Assembly (NCBI GenBank): GCA_013334755.1
Contig: JAAXWX010000021.1
Coordinates: 1 to 34,560, forward strand
Origin: Chlorobiaceae bacterium
GTDB lineage: Bacteria > Bacteroidota > Chlorobiia > Chlorobiales > Chlorobiaceae
Direction: 5' to 3'
DNA: 34,560 nt
Each line of letters begins with the position of its first letter. Position 1 is the stretch's first letter. This document shows positions 1 through 7,375 of this stretch, piece by piece. The notes beneath the pieces were generated by a model. It saw only the letters and a list, made by a program, of their open reading frames with translations. It made no database searches and was not told the DNA's origin. Position numbers and translations under genes: made by a program.

Positions 1-193
1 GAAGGCCCTCACTGATGGGAGCAACAAGCCTTGCGCTTGTCAGGGAATCTCCCGAGGCAAACAGAGTAACTTCATGGCCCTTCTCCACGAGCCCTTCGGT
101 TAAATGGTAGACAACCCGTTCTGTTCCTCCATATTTTAGCGGCGGTACTCGCTCCACTAAAGGAGCTATCTGGGCAATTCGAAGCTTTTTCAT
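1..193 (-). CDS. Glycosyltransferase family 4 protein, N-terminal fragment
   Basis: The gene runs off the left edge; only about 64 N-terminal codons are visible. The start reads MKKLRIAQIAPLVERVPP, followed by KYGGTERVVYHLTEGL and KGHEVTLFASGDS. That is the usual opening of a GT4 (GT-B fold) glycosyltransferase: a first beta strand, the glycine-rich YGGTERV loop, and the GHEVTLFASGDS strand. Such enzymes transfer sugars from nucleotide donors to glycans or lipids at the inner face of the membrane; the acceptor cannot be told here. The ATG overlaps the TGA of the upstream sigma-like gene in an ATGA, so translation is probably coupled to it. The catalytic C-terminal half lies outside the window. 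Confidence 0.82.
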   Translation of the reverse strand, partial: MKKLRIAQIAPLVERVPPLKYGGTERVVYHLTEGLVEKGHEVTLFASGDSLTSARLVAPISEGL

Positions 194-651
194 AGGGCAC
201 CGTCCTGCTTGATGGAAACACCATGCAAAAAACAGGCGTCAAAAGCGAGAATTCCCTCTGCAAGCGATTTTCGTCCTGTTGATAACCATACTCTGATAGT
301 GTCAAGGGGTTTGCCGATTATTTTCGATATCGCCCGGTGTTTCAGTCCGGAAATCGCTGAAAGCAAGACCGATAATTTGATATCAGCGTTCCGCCTAAGT
401 AAAGCCACCCCAACACGGTCAATAGGTTTAGATGACGATTTTGGAATACAGAATTCTTCGTCATGAGTGAATACATCTAAATAACACGCACGGAATGTCT
501 TGAATACCTCTCTTTCTGGCGTATCCATGTCAAGATTCAGATAAGTTCTGTTGACAAGCTCATTGGCAGCAGTTTCAGATCCGGTCATCCAATACGCAAG
601 GCTGTATATATCATCCATCAAATCTATCGCTGTTCTTTTTTCCATGATCAT
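190..651 (-). CDS. Sigma-70/ECF-like protein, divergent
   Basis: This 153-residue protein has the size and layout of a small sigma-70-family factor. Near the N-terminus, DDIYSLAYWMTGSETAANELVNRTYLNLD resembles sigma region 2 (helix, then DAEDLVQETFLR-like). Near residues 95-135, LSAISGLKHRAISKIIGKPLDTIRVWLSTGRKSL resembles a sigma region 4 helix-turn-helix (the usual form is G-Y-EIA-LG-GTVRSRL-RAR). Both regions are divergent, so DNA binding or core binding is inferred only. No anti-sigma factor is adjacent. Two ATG codons are possible (651 and 645); GGAGG at 656-660 lies 4 bases before the first and 10 before the second. Its stop overlaps the glycosyltransferase start by four bases, an odd pairing that suggests co-regulation with surface polysaccharide synthesis. 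Confidence 0.66.
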   Translation of the reverse strand: MIMEKRTAIDLMDDIYSLAYWMTGSETAANELVNRTYLNLDMDTPEREVFKTFRACYLDVFTHDEEFCIPKSSSKPIDRVGVALLRRNADIKLSVLLSAISGLKHRAISKIIGKPLDTIRVWLSTGRKSLAEGILAFDACFLHGVSIKQDGAL

Positions 652-715
652 GGCCCCTCCTTATATCGGGTCAAAAATGTCTTTAGCCGTTTTTGCAGTG
701 CAAAATTTTAAGTAA

Positions 716-762
716 GCTCAAACGGAGCACCAAATACTGCAACGACAGTGATCCGTTTGAGC
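716..762 (-). terminator. Inverted repeat, probable terminator
   Basis: A perfect 11-base inverted repeat (GCTCAAACGGA and TCCGTTTGAGC) is separated by 25 bases. It lies just past the stop of the coiled-coil stress gene on the minus strand and is followed there by a T-rich but interrupted tract. The loop is long for an intrinsic terminator, so a protein-binding or transcript-stability role is possible. Confidence 0.45.
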
Positions 763-779
763 ACAATGTCAGGCCCCTG

Positions 780-1070
780 TCAATCTTTTATCTTGTCTGC
801 AATATCCCGAAGCGCAGCACTTGATGACCGCAATGCACTTTCCACCCCATCCTTGAGCTTCTCCCACGCATCTTCTCCAGCCTCGCCCAGCTCCTTCAGT
901 TTTGCCTTCGTGGTATCAATTCCATGCTCAAAATCATCAAGCTGTTTAGCATACTTAAGATTTGCTTCGGCAGTAAAATTCTTTGCTTTAGCCCTGAATT
1001 CAGCCAGTCTGGCCTGCGCCAGCTCCAGCTCTGTCTCGGCTTTCTTTTTATAGGCTTCTTTCAGACTCAT
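780..1070 (-). CDS. sll1863-family coiled-coil stress response protein
   Basis: The 96-residue product is almost all charged helix. It begins MSLKEAYKKKAETELELAQ and continues with heptads in AKAKNFTAEANLKYAKQLDDF. It ends with LKELGEAGEDAWEKLKDGVESAL, which matches the C-terminal signature (LKEAG-DAWE-LK-GVE-A) of small sll1863-type stress proteins found in cyanobacteria and many environmental bacteria. No signal peptide or membrane segment is visible, so it is probably cytoplasmic or membrane-peripheral. The start at 1070 is preferred over an in-frame ATG at 1097 because GGAGAG lies a few bases upstream and homologues begin at this point. The biochemical role is not established for the family. 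Confidence 0.72.
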   Translation of the reverse strand: MSLKEAYKKKAETELELAQARLAEFRAKAKNFTAEANLKYAKQLDDFEHGIDTTKAKLKELGEAGEDAWEKLKDGVESALRSSSAALRDIADKIKD

Positions 1071-1188
1071 AGTATCTCTCCGTTGTTTACATGACATTCA
1101 AAAAATTTTCAGACCATCCTGATCTGATGGGATCCAGGATGTTTATTTAACTCCGCAAAACACAAGAAATGATTCTCTTGAGGATAAA

Positions 1189-1216
1189 AGAGAGCTGACA
1201 GTATCTCCAGCTCTCT
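1189..1216 (-). terminator. Rho-independent terminator
   Basis: A perfect 9-bp stem (AGAGAGCTG with CAGCTCTCT) encloses a 10-base loop. On the minus strand it is followed by TTTT and sits about 65 bases past the stop of the repeat-containing secreted protein, as expected for its terminator. Confidence 0.7.
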
Positions 1217-1282
1217 CATACCGATATCAATCAAATCACTCAACTTTTTTTATAGCGGTATATGGCAGTCGCCGTTTCGTTA

Positions 1283-1852
1283 TCATCTGCGATTTTGATC
1301 GTTTCTCTGCTGTTCCAGCGTTCTCCGGTTGTTTTCATCACTGCGCTGCTGTTCCAGCACTCTCCGGTTGTTTTCGTCGCTGCGCTGCTGCTCCAAGGTT
1401 CTCCGGTTGTTTTCGTCACTGCGCTGCTGTTCAAGGACTCTCCGGTTGTTTTCGTCACGGCGCTGCTGTTCAAGATTATTCCTCTGGTCGTGCCTGCGGT
1501 ACTCGGTATCACGGAAACTCCTTATCTCATCCAGACGATGTCTTCTGATTCTGGACGGAAGATGCTTTGCCTTGATAAAAGTCCAGGGCCCGCGGTAATT
1601 CGAAGAACGATACCAGGATCCGTTCTGGTTTAAATAATAGCGGTTATCATAGAAGACGATATCATAAGGGCTCCCTACTGCTACTGAAAACCCTTTTTCG
1701 GGCAGCATGATAAAGCTTGGACGCGACTCAAGTACAAAAGAGTGCCCATCCCGTGCGTTGATTAGAACACTTACTGCCCCTTTAGCCTCGGTAGCGGGAT
1801 TACCGAGAAGCATTCCTGCGACACCTGCAGCAAGCCAGATGGATTTTTTCAT
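1283..1852 (-). CDS. Secreted basic protein with 13-residue tandem repeats
   Basis: The 189-residue product starts MKKSIWLAAGVAGMLLG with an N-terminal signal peptide ending near NPATEAKG. A globular part (about residues 25-115) has an aromatic stretch, YDIVFYDNRYYLNQNGSWYRSS followed by YRGPWTFI, which resembles YXXGXW/GPW motifs of small periplasmic proteins; I do not recognise a named family. The C-terminal third is Arg/Asn/Gln/Glu-rich and built from about 4.8 copies of EQQRxDENNRRxL. The start at 1852 is chosen because AGGAG lies upstream and a signal peptide follows directly; an upstream ATG at 1927 would bury the signal. Export is inferred and the function is unknown. Confidence 0.7.
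   Translation of the reverse strand: MKKSIWLAAGVAGMLLGNPATEAKGAVSVLINARDGHSFVLESRPSFIMLPEKGFSVAVGSPYDIVFYDNRYYLNQNGSWYRSSNYRGPWTFIKAKHLPSRIRRHRLDEIRSFRDTEYRRHDQRNNLEQQRRDENNRRVLEQQRSDENNRRTLEQQRSDENNRRVLEQQRSDENNRRTLEQQRNDQNRR
1286..1471 (-). repeat. 39-bp in-frame tandem repeat, ~4.8 copies
   Basis: Four full 39-base units and a 30-base partial unit encode EQQR[RS]DENNRR[VT]L. The variable pair alternates V, T, V, T, which suggests two-unit (78-base) expansion steps. Because 39 is divisible by three, the tract also keeps other frames open; those ORFs are by-products of the repeat. Confidence 0.9.
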
Positions 1853-2065
1853 CGTTATTCTCCTGGTTAACATGTTGTTCAGAGTGATGAGAATACCGGT
1901 CTGCTGCCAACGTCCGACAACATGCAAGTACTACACCGTTTGTTCCGGTTTATCCGGGTTTATAAAAAAGCTGACATTCCTCTGTTTTTATTTCCAGCTC
2001 CTGAATTCCCTCTTGAGCTGCATAAAAACAGATCTATCTGTCCGACATCGGATGGCGGTTGTCAT

Positions 2066-2212
2066 TTATATGCGACGACCTTGAATGACACGAATCAGAA
2101 TGACCACGATAGCTATGACCAGAAGGGCATGAATAAGTCCTCCCATCGTATATGAAGTGACAAGGCCAAGAAGCCAGAGGACAACAAGTATGATTGCGAT
2201 GGTTTCGAGCAT
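2066..2212 (-). CDS. DUF5670 / lmo0937-family small membrane protein
   Basis: A 48-residue protein with two hydrophobic helices: LETIAIILVVLWLLGLV, a short turn SYTMGG, then LIHALLVIAIVVILIRVIQ, ending GRR. The WLLGLVTSYTMGG core and the IRVIQGRR tail are the signature of the lmo0937/DUF5670 family, common near stress genes in many phyla. The start at 2212 is chosen because GGAGAAG lies upstream and homologues begin MLxTIA; an earlier ATG at 2257 adds a basic tail not seen in the family. Its position near a coiled-coil stress protein fits a general stress role, which is inference. Confidence 0.83.
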   Translation of the reverse strand: MLETIAIILVVLWLLGLVTSYTMGGLIHALLVIAIVVILIRVIQGRRI

Positions 2213-2296
2213 GCTGCTTCTCCGTTTGATTAAAAAAATCTTTTTTTGCTGCTGCAAACATCTATTCCCTTACACTCGAGATACTTTCTTATGAAC

Positions 2297-2333
2297 ACTT
2301 TAATAAACAAAGCCTATAAACAAAAAGTTCATT
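2297..2333 (+). repeat. Dispersed intergenic repeat, block 1, copy A
   Basis: The block ACTTTAATAAACAAAGCCTA and following bases to GTTCAT matches 9621-9656 with a few substitutions and one indel. See block 2 and the second copy; spacing between blocks is conserved. Confidence 0.55.
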
Positions 2334-2436
2334 GCTCAAGAGCAGTTTTAAATAATAGATCGCTCCTGACATTGCCTGCTTCAAACTGAATTCTTCAATG
2401 AGAAGATCACGCAAAACCGGTTGACCATTTTTTATA

Positions 2437-2470
2437 TCTTTATAAAGTAAAGCTATAAAAGCGCATTAAA
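2437..2470 (+). repeat. Dispersed intergenic repeat, block 2, copy A
   Basis: TCTTTATAAAGTAAAGC then, after an extra few bases, CATTAAA; matches 9757-9784. It starts 140 bases after block 1 here and 136 bases after it in copy B. Confidence 0.45.
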
Positions 2471-2733
2471 AATAATGATGCGGCATAATGGCTTCTTGAA
2501 TCATATGGCCAAGCTTCAGTGACTTCAAGCTACCTAAGGTGGTATATTGAAGATTGACAAGACTGAAACAAATGAGTGACGGGAAAACAGGGAAGAGTAA
2601 CTTCGGATGCGAAACGGCTCTCCTTTAGCCGGATCAAGACATGGCCAGGCACCAGAATACAAAAGTGAAGGGCAGGGTTCACATGATGCAATTCTGGAAT
2701 CAATGAGTTCAGGCAGGTAGCCGTGAAACTGGA

Positions 2734-3714
2734 TTAGATTCCAAGAAAAGAGGCGAGAGATTTCTTGTACTCCAGAAACGCTTCATGACCTTCCGGCGTT
2801 ATCCTGTAAATGGTTTGCGGCTTGCGGGACTGAATATCCTTGTCGCAACTGATATATTCTGCTGACTCAAGAATCTGCATGTGAACGCTTAAATTTCCGT
2901 CTGTTGTCCTGATCTGCTGCTTGATTTCCACAAAGCAGGCCTGACCAACTGAATCAAGATAGGAAAGGGCTGCAAACCGTATTCTTGAATGAATAACTTT
3001 ATCAAGCAACTGATGGTTAAAACCGGGATGCGCTCCACTGGCGGCAGGACGACCAATTGATTTTTTCCTTCTGGCCTGAATCAAACTGGCCTTAAGCGCT
3101 TTATGCTCTCGCTCAACCTGCTTTTGCATACTGATGTCCGACAACACGGCACGGCACTCCTGCCCATCATTACTGAGGGTAGCATCAATGCGAACCGTAC
3201 AGGGATGCAACACTTCGGCATTGCGGGATAAGAAAGGATCTGCAGAAGAAAAAGTTTCATCTATCAAAATTATAACCTCGCAGGAACTGTGATCGCTGGT
3301 ACTGAATACCCGCTCAAGCATCGCATTAAAAACCGGAAGGTCATCAGCAGCAATAAACCGTCCTAAACGATCGCCCATCAAGTGGGATCGATCGACACCA
3401 AGCAGCTTTGATGCGCTCAGATTTACCTTGCGTATGGTCCCCTCCCTGTCGAACGTCAGATAGCCAAGGGGCGCAAAGTCATAAAGCTCGGTGTAGCAAT
3501 CCAGACTCTCCTCCAGCTCTGTCCTTGCCTGAAGCAGTTCATCCTGCTGCATTTCAAGCTCAATCCGGTAAACTGCCAGTTCATGGATAACCTTCTGCAT
3601 TTCATCAGGAGAAGGGGAAAAATCTTTATATCGCTCTTTTTTTGCATTGAGTTGTGCTTCAGCCTGTCTGCGTAATACCTCTAAATCCGCCAAAGGTGCT
3701 CTTTTCCTTGTCAT
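2734..3714 (-). CDS. PAS sensor fused to a winged-helix DNA-binding domain
   Basis: The 326-residue protein has three parts. Residues 1-75 are a coiled coil (VIHELAVYRIELEMQQDELLQ). Residues about 72-200 are a PAS domain (YDFAPLGYLTFDREGTIRKVN). Residues 236-326 are a MarR/HTH_27-type winged helix: LLDKVIHSRIRFAALSYL, then TDGNLSVHMQILE as recognition helix and RKPQTIYRITPEGHEAF as wing. The first ~220 residues are collinear with the hybrid kinase encoded at 7376-9163. Between PAS and winged helix there is a degenerate H-box (SIGRPAASGAHPGFNHQLL), but no ATPase domain. It therefore probably acts as a one-component PAS-regulated transcription factor. The start at 3714 overlaps the CheB-CheR gene stop (ATGA), indicating coupling; an upstream start at 3822 would overlap it by over 100 bases. 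Confidence 0.8.
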   Translation of the reverse strand: MTRKRAPLADLEVLRRQAEAQLNAKKERYKDFSPSPDEMQKVIHELAVYRIELEMQQDELLQARTELEESLDCYTELYDFAPLGYLTFDREGTIRKVNLSASKLLGVDRSHLMGDRLGRFIAADDLPVFNAMLERVFSTSDHSSCEVIILIDETFSSADPFLSRNAEVLHPCTVRIDATLSNDGQECRAVLSDISMQKQVEREHKALKASLIQARRKKSIGRPAASGAHPGFNHQLLDKVIHSRIRFAALSYLDSVGQACFVEIKQQIRTTDGNLSVHMQILESAEYISCDKDIQSRKPQTIYRITPEGHEAFLEYKKSLASFLGI

Positions 3715-6700
3715 GAAGGGTCTTCCTGCTTTATGCAAGTGTCCGGACGGGACCGGAAAGATTTTATATCGACAAATGTCATGTAAACCTGATAAGGCGC
3801 GGCCATTCCTGACCGGAACCATGGCAGCGCGTTTATCCTGATCCAGCGGCAGTGATTGTGTCCGGGCTGAAAAACGCCGATGACAACCCCTCTTACGGGT
3901 TGGGCTGTACGCAACACAATAAACGCAGGATGCTCTTCGAACGGAAAATCGGAACCATCCTCCCGAACAAGTTTCCAGCGAAGTTCGGCAGATGTTTTGC
4001 CCTGCATCTCATCTCGGGAAAACTCTAAAATACGTTCTGCCTCCCGATTTGCCATAAGAATTCTTCCTGCAGAATCCAGGAGCAGGGCGCCATCGGGTAT
4101 TGCTTCAAACAAAAAACGAAAACGATCTTCACTCTCTTTCTGAGCCGCCTCAGCCTCTTTACGGGCGGTGTTATCTCTGGCAACAGTGATAACACCGATC
4201 ATTTCACCGCTCACACTTCTCAAAGGCTTTGCTATAAGGTCATAAAACCGGGAACTGCCATTTGGCCGTGTAATCATCAAATTGCTGTGTACGCTCTCCC
4301 CAGTTGTAAAGACTTTTCGTTTGACGTCCATCAGTTCCGCTGCGTTCTGCATCCCAGGCAGTTCATCATCCCGCCTTCCGATTGAAGCTGAAGCATGGAA
4401 CTCATGATGAGGATCGTAGAACCAGAGATAACGGAACGCCTTGTCAACAGCAGCAACAATGATACCCGAACTTTCAATTGCAGCCTGAAGACGCTCTTCG
4501 CTCTCCCGGAGGTTCTCTTCAAGCTTTTTTGCAACACTGATATCACTGAAGGTTATCACCAGACCGACTATCCGGTTTTCCTGGGTTCGGTATGGCATGA
4601 TCTTCACGCTGAACCAGCGCCCATTACTGGCTGAAACCTGTTTTTCACTGAACACAAGAGTATGAAGAACCTCCCTCGCATCATCAGCCAAAGCAGGATA
4701 ATGCAAATCGGTCACAATATCGGTTATGGGGCGCCCTACATCACTGGCAATCAGTTTGATAATAGAGGCCGTCCGTGTAGTAAAACGGCGGATGTTGAGC
4801 GCGTCATCAAGAAACAGTGTTGCAATATCCGTGCTGTTCAGCAGGTTTTTCATGTCATTGTTTGCCTGTGACAGGTCACTCACCTTCGACTGCAGTTCGT
4901 GATTAACCGTCTGCAGCTCTTCGTTCATGGACTGCATCTCCTCCTTGGAAGTGGTCAGTTCCTCATTGGTGCTCTGTAATTCTTCGTTAGCCGACTGCAT
5001 CTCTTCATTGGTTGATTTAAGCTCTTCCTGTGAAGTCTGCATCTCCTCACGGATACTCAGGATCTCATCCCGTGCCTGACTCAGCTCCTGCTCAAGCAGT
5101 ACCAGCCGGTTTCCCCCTGTATCAGCAGAGAGTGCCGGATCCAGTACTGTTCCTCCATCAACCCTTTCAAAATCGGCAAACACAATCAAAACCAGACCCC
5201 GTAATGCATCAGGCTTTTCAAGCAACCTGACAGTCAGATTGACGACCTGGGTCTCTCCATTCAACGTGACACTCAATCCTTTTTTTGTGACAGCTCCTTT
5301 TTGACGGAGTGCATTCCCGAACATGAGATTCAGTTCATATCGAAGCCCTTCGCGAGCCATGGCAAAAATATTCCAGTTGGCCTTTCCTGCCGCAGGCTCA
5401 AGATACTTGCCTGTATGACCGCTGATATAGATGATATCCCCTTTGTCAGTGGTCAGCACTGCGGAAGGTGTATAATGCTCAAGGAGAAGCTGATCAGTCA
5501 TGGACTGCAGGTTGATTGCAGAGGTTTTTGATTGCGGCTGATCGGCCGGAACATCCTGAAGCACAGGCAAAGAATGGGTAAATGAAAAGGGTAAGGCAAG
5601 GGGCTCCGGACGAACTCCGTGGTGGAGTTTGCTGAAAAGCCGTGTTTTACCATCAAGCGACTTGAAAAGATGGGTAAATGAGCCCAGACTCTCGGCACTC
5701 CCCAGAAAAAGAATGCCTCCGGGATTAAGACTGTAATGGAAAAGCGGAATAAGCTTTTTCTGCAGTTCAGGCTCCATATAAATAAGCAGGTTCCGGCAAA
5801 TCAGTATGTCAAGCTTGGTAAAGGGAGGATCCATGATCACATTCTGGGGCGCAAAGACTACCATTTCACGGATCTCCCGCGATATCCTGTAGCCATTATC
5901 GTCACGCTCAAAGAACCGCCGCAGCCTTTCCTGTGAGACTTCTGTTGCAATATTGAAGGGGAAGCATCCTGCACGGGCTTTGTCGATGGCATCTTTATCC
6001 AGGTCGGTTGCAAATATCTGCAATCTGAAATTCCCGGTAGGCTTAACCGATTCGATTGTCTCCTTGAATATGATTGCAAGTGAGTAGGCCTCCTCACCAG
6101 AGGAACAGCCAACCACCCAGGCCCTCATGACACCTCCGACAGACCTGGCTGCAAGCAGGGATGGAATTGCCTTCAGTTTCAAAGCTTCCCACACAGCCGG
6201 ATCGCGGAAAAAACTTGTTACTCCTATCAGAAGTTCTTTGAAAAGCAGATTGGTCTCATGGGGGTTTTCCTGCAGAAAGCGGACATAGTCAGCTATTTTT
6301 TCAATCTGATGAATACCCATACGTCGCTCAATCCGGCGGTAGATCGTGCTTTTTTTATAGAGCGAAAAATCCTGGCCGGTATGGGTACGCAACAGTATCA
6401 CCACTTTTTCCAGACCGCTTAACGCTCTCTCTTCCAGCGGAAGATCCTGTTTGACTGCTGAAGAAAAATGTTTGAGATAAGAAAGGATTTTGGCGGGAAG
6501 TTCTTCGACTGGAGCGATAATGTCTGCCTGACAGGCATCTATCGCACTGCGCGGCATACCATCAAACTTGGCTGATGAGGGATCCTGTACAAATATTCCG
6601 CCGCCTTTTTCTTTGATGGCGCGCAAACCAAGACTCCCGTCGGAACCCATGCCTGAAAGAATAACACCGATGCTTTGCTGCTGCAGATCGTCGGCAAGCG

Positions 6701-7133
6701 AGTGAAAAAAATAATCAATGGGGAGACGCAGCCCCCGGGGCTCTACAGGATCCAGTAAATGCAGTATTCCATGCAGCAGAGACATATCCTTGTTCGGAGG
6801 AATGACATAGACATGATCCGGCTCAATTCGGAGGCGATCACTGACCTGAACAACAGGTATGGCGGTAACCCGCTGCAACAACTCCACCATAATCCCCTTA
6901 TGGGTCGGATCAAGATGCTGCACAATCACAAAAGCGATACCACACTCTGCCGGAACATTTTTCAGGAAAATTTCCAGTGCTTCCAATCCTCCGGCTGATG
7001 CACCAATACCGACGACAGGGAAATACGTTTCCCCTGTTTCAAGAGATGAAGTGCCTTCAATCTTTTTTGTTTTATGGCTGCTGGGTAACTCTTTCTTCAT
7101 CATGGCACTCTGTTTTTTGCTGGTATTGGACAT
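3711..7133 (-). CDS. CheB-CheR-PAS fusion signalling protein
   Basis: This 1140-residue multidomain protein starts with a CheB methylesterase domain (residues 37-220). Its expected catalytic residues are visible: Ser46 in GASAGG, His73 in QHLDP and Asp165 in GMGSDGS. A CheR methyltransferase follows (about 240-500; RRIERRMG, SFFRDP, VGCSSGEEAYS, FATDLDKDAI, ICRNLLIYM). Then come a PAS-like region, a long E/Q/S/N-rich coiled coil (EEMQSANEELQSTNEEL), and three more PAS domains. Many relatives end in a histidine kinase; this one ends after the last PAS domain, so output must go through partners. The next gene, overlapping by four bases, is the PAS-winged-helix regulator, a likely partner. Neither start candidate (7133, or MMKK at 7103) has a clear Shine-Dalgarno sequence. 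No chemoreceptor or CheA is nearby, so a non-chemotaxis role is inferred. Confidence 0.92.
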   Translation of the reverse strand: MSNTSKKQSAMMKKELPSSHKTKKIEGTSSLETGETYFPVVGIGASAGGLEALEIFLKNVPAECGIAFVIVQHLDPTHKGIMVELLQRVTAIPVVQVSDRLRIEPDHVYVIPPNKDMSLLHGILHLLDPVEPRGLRLPIDYFFHSLADDLQQQSIGVILSGMGSDGSLGLRAIKEKGGGIFVQDPSSAKFDGMPRSAIDACQADIIAPVEELPAKILSYLKHFSSAVKQDLPLEERALSGLEKVVILLRTHTGQDFSLYKKSTIYRRIERRMGIHQIEKIADYVRFLQENPHETNLLFKELLIGVTSFFRDPAVWEALKLKAIPSLLAARSVGGVMRAWVVGCSSGEEAYSLAIIFKETIESVKPTGNFRLQIFATDLDKDAIDKARAGCFPFNIATEVSQERLRRFFERDDNGYRISREIREMVVFAPQNVIMDPPFTKLDILICRNLLIYMEPELQKKLIPLFHYSLNPGGILFLGSAESLGSFTHLFKSLDGKTRLFSKLHHGVRPEPLALPFSFTHSLPVLQDVPADQPQSKTSAINLQSMTDQLLLEHYTPSAVLTTDKGDIIYISGHTGKYLEPAAGKANWNIFAMAREGLRYELNLMFGNALRQKGAVTKKGLSVTLNGETQVVNLTVRLLEKPDALRGLVLIVFADFERVDGGTVLDPALSADTGGNRLVLLEQELSQARDEILSIREEMQTSQEELKSTNEEMQSANEELQSTNEELTTSKEEMQSMNEELQTVNHELQSKVSDLSQANNDMKNLLNSTDIATLFLDDALNIRRFTTRTASIIKLIASDVGRPITDIVTDLHYPALADDAREVLHTLVFSEKQVSASNGRWFSVKIMPYRTQENRIVGLVITFSDISVAKKLEENLRESEERLQAAIESSGIIVAAVDKAFRYLWFYDPHHEFHASASIGRRDDELPGMQNAAELMDVKRKVFTTGESVHSNLMITRPNGSSRFYDLIAKPLRSVSGEMIGVITVARDNTARKEAEAAQKESEDRFRFLFEAIPDGALLLDSAGRILMANREAERILEFSRDEMQGKTSAELRWKLVREDGSDFPFEEHPAFIVLRTAQPVRGVVIGVFQPGHNHCRWIRINALPWFRSGMAAPYQVYMTFVDIKSFRSRPDTCIKQEDPS

Positions 7134-7375
7134 GTATACAGTTTATGCTCTTTATTATGTTGTCAATCGCATCGGAATCAAGCCTGAAAACCCTGTCCTC
7201 TCATCATCCGGCAACATCGTTTTACCATGAGTACGCATGAAAAATAAGCAACATTAATCCATATTGTGCCTGGTTCCCGACGCTTGGCATATGACAGAAT
7301 ACACTCAAACACAAACACTTCAAGATATAAACTATCCAGACAAAAGAACTGGTTAAATTAGTCTCCGTTATAGCA

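Larger units (their letters stand above)
2258..2733. other. 476-bp intergenic region without a recognised gene
   Basis: AT-rich spacer between the DUF5670 gene and the PAS-winged-helix gene. It contains two short blocks (2297-2333, 2437-2470) that recur upstream of the outer-membrane protein gene near 9.7 kb. It also has a small hairpin (CGGCT/AGCCG, 2615-2631) and a 37-codon plus-strand ORF (2607-2720) that I do not recognise and do not call. No tRNA or riboswitch fold was apparent by eye. Confidence 0.6.

Noticed and set aside
1286-1471. CRISPR-like appearance of the 39-bp repeats
   Set aside because: Units abut directly with no spacers and encode an in-frame peptide repeat.
1240-1633. Several ORFs on both strands through the repeat tract
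   Set aside because: They are by-products of a 39-base repeat with no stop in other frames; only the 1283-1852 frame has a signal peptide, ribosome binding site and terminator.
2258-2733. Possible riboswitch in the long spacer
   Set aside because: A small hairpin and a 37-codon ORF are present, but no conserved riboswitch core was recognisable by eye.
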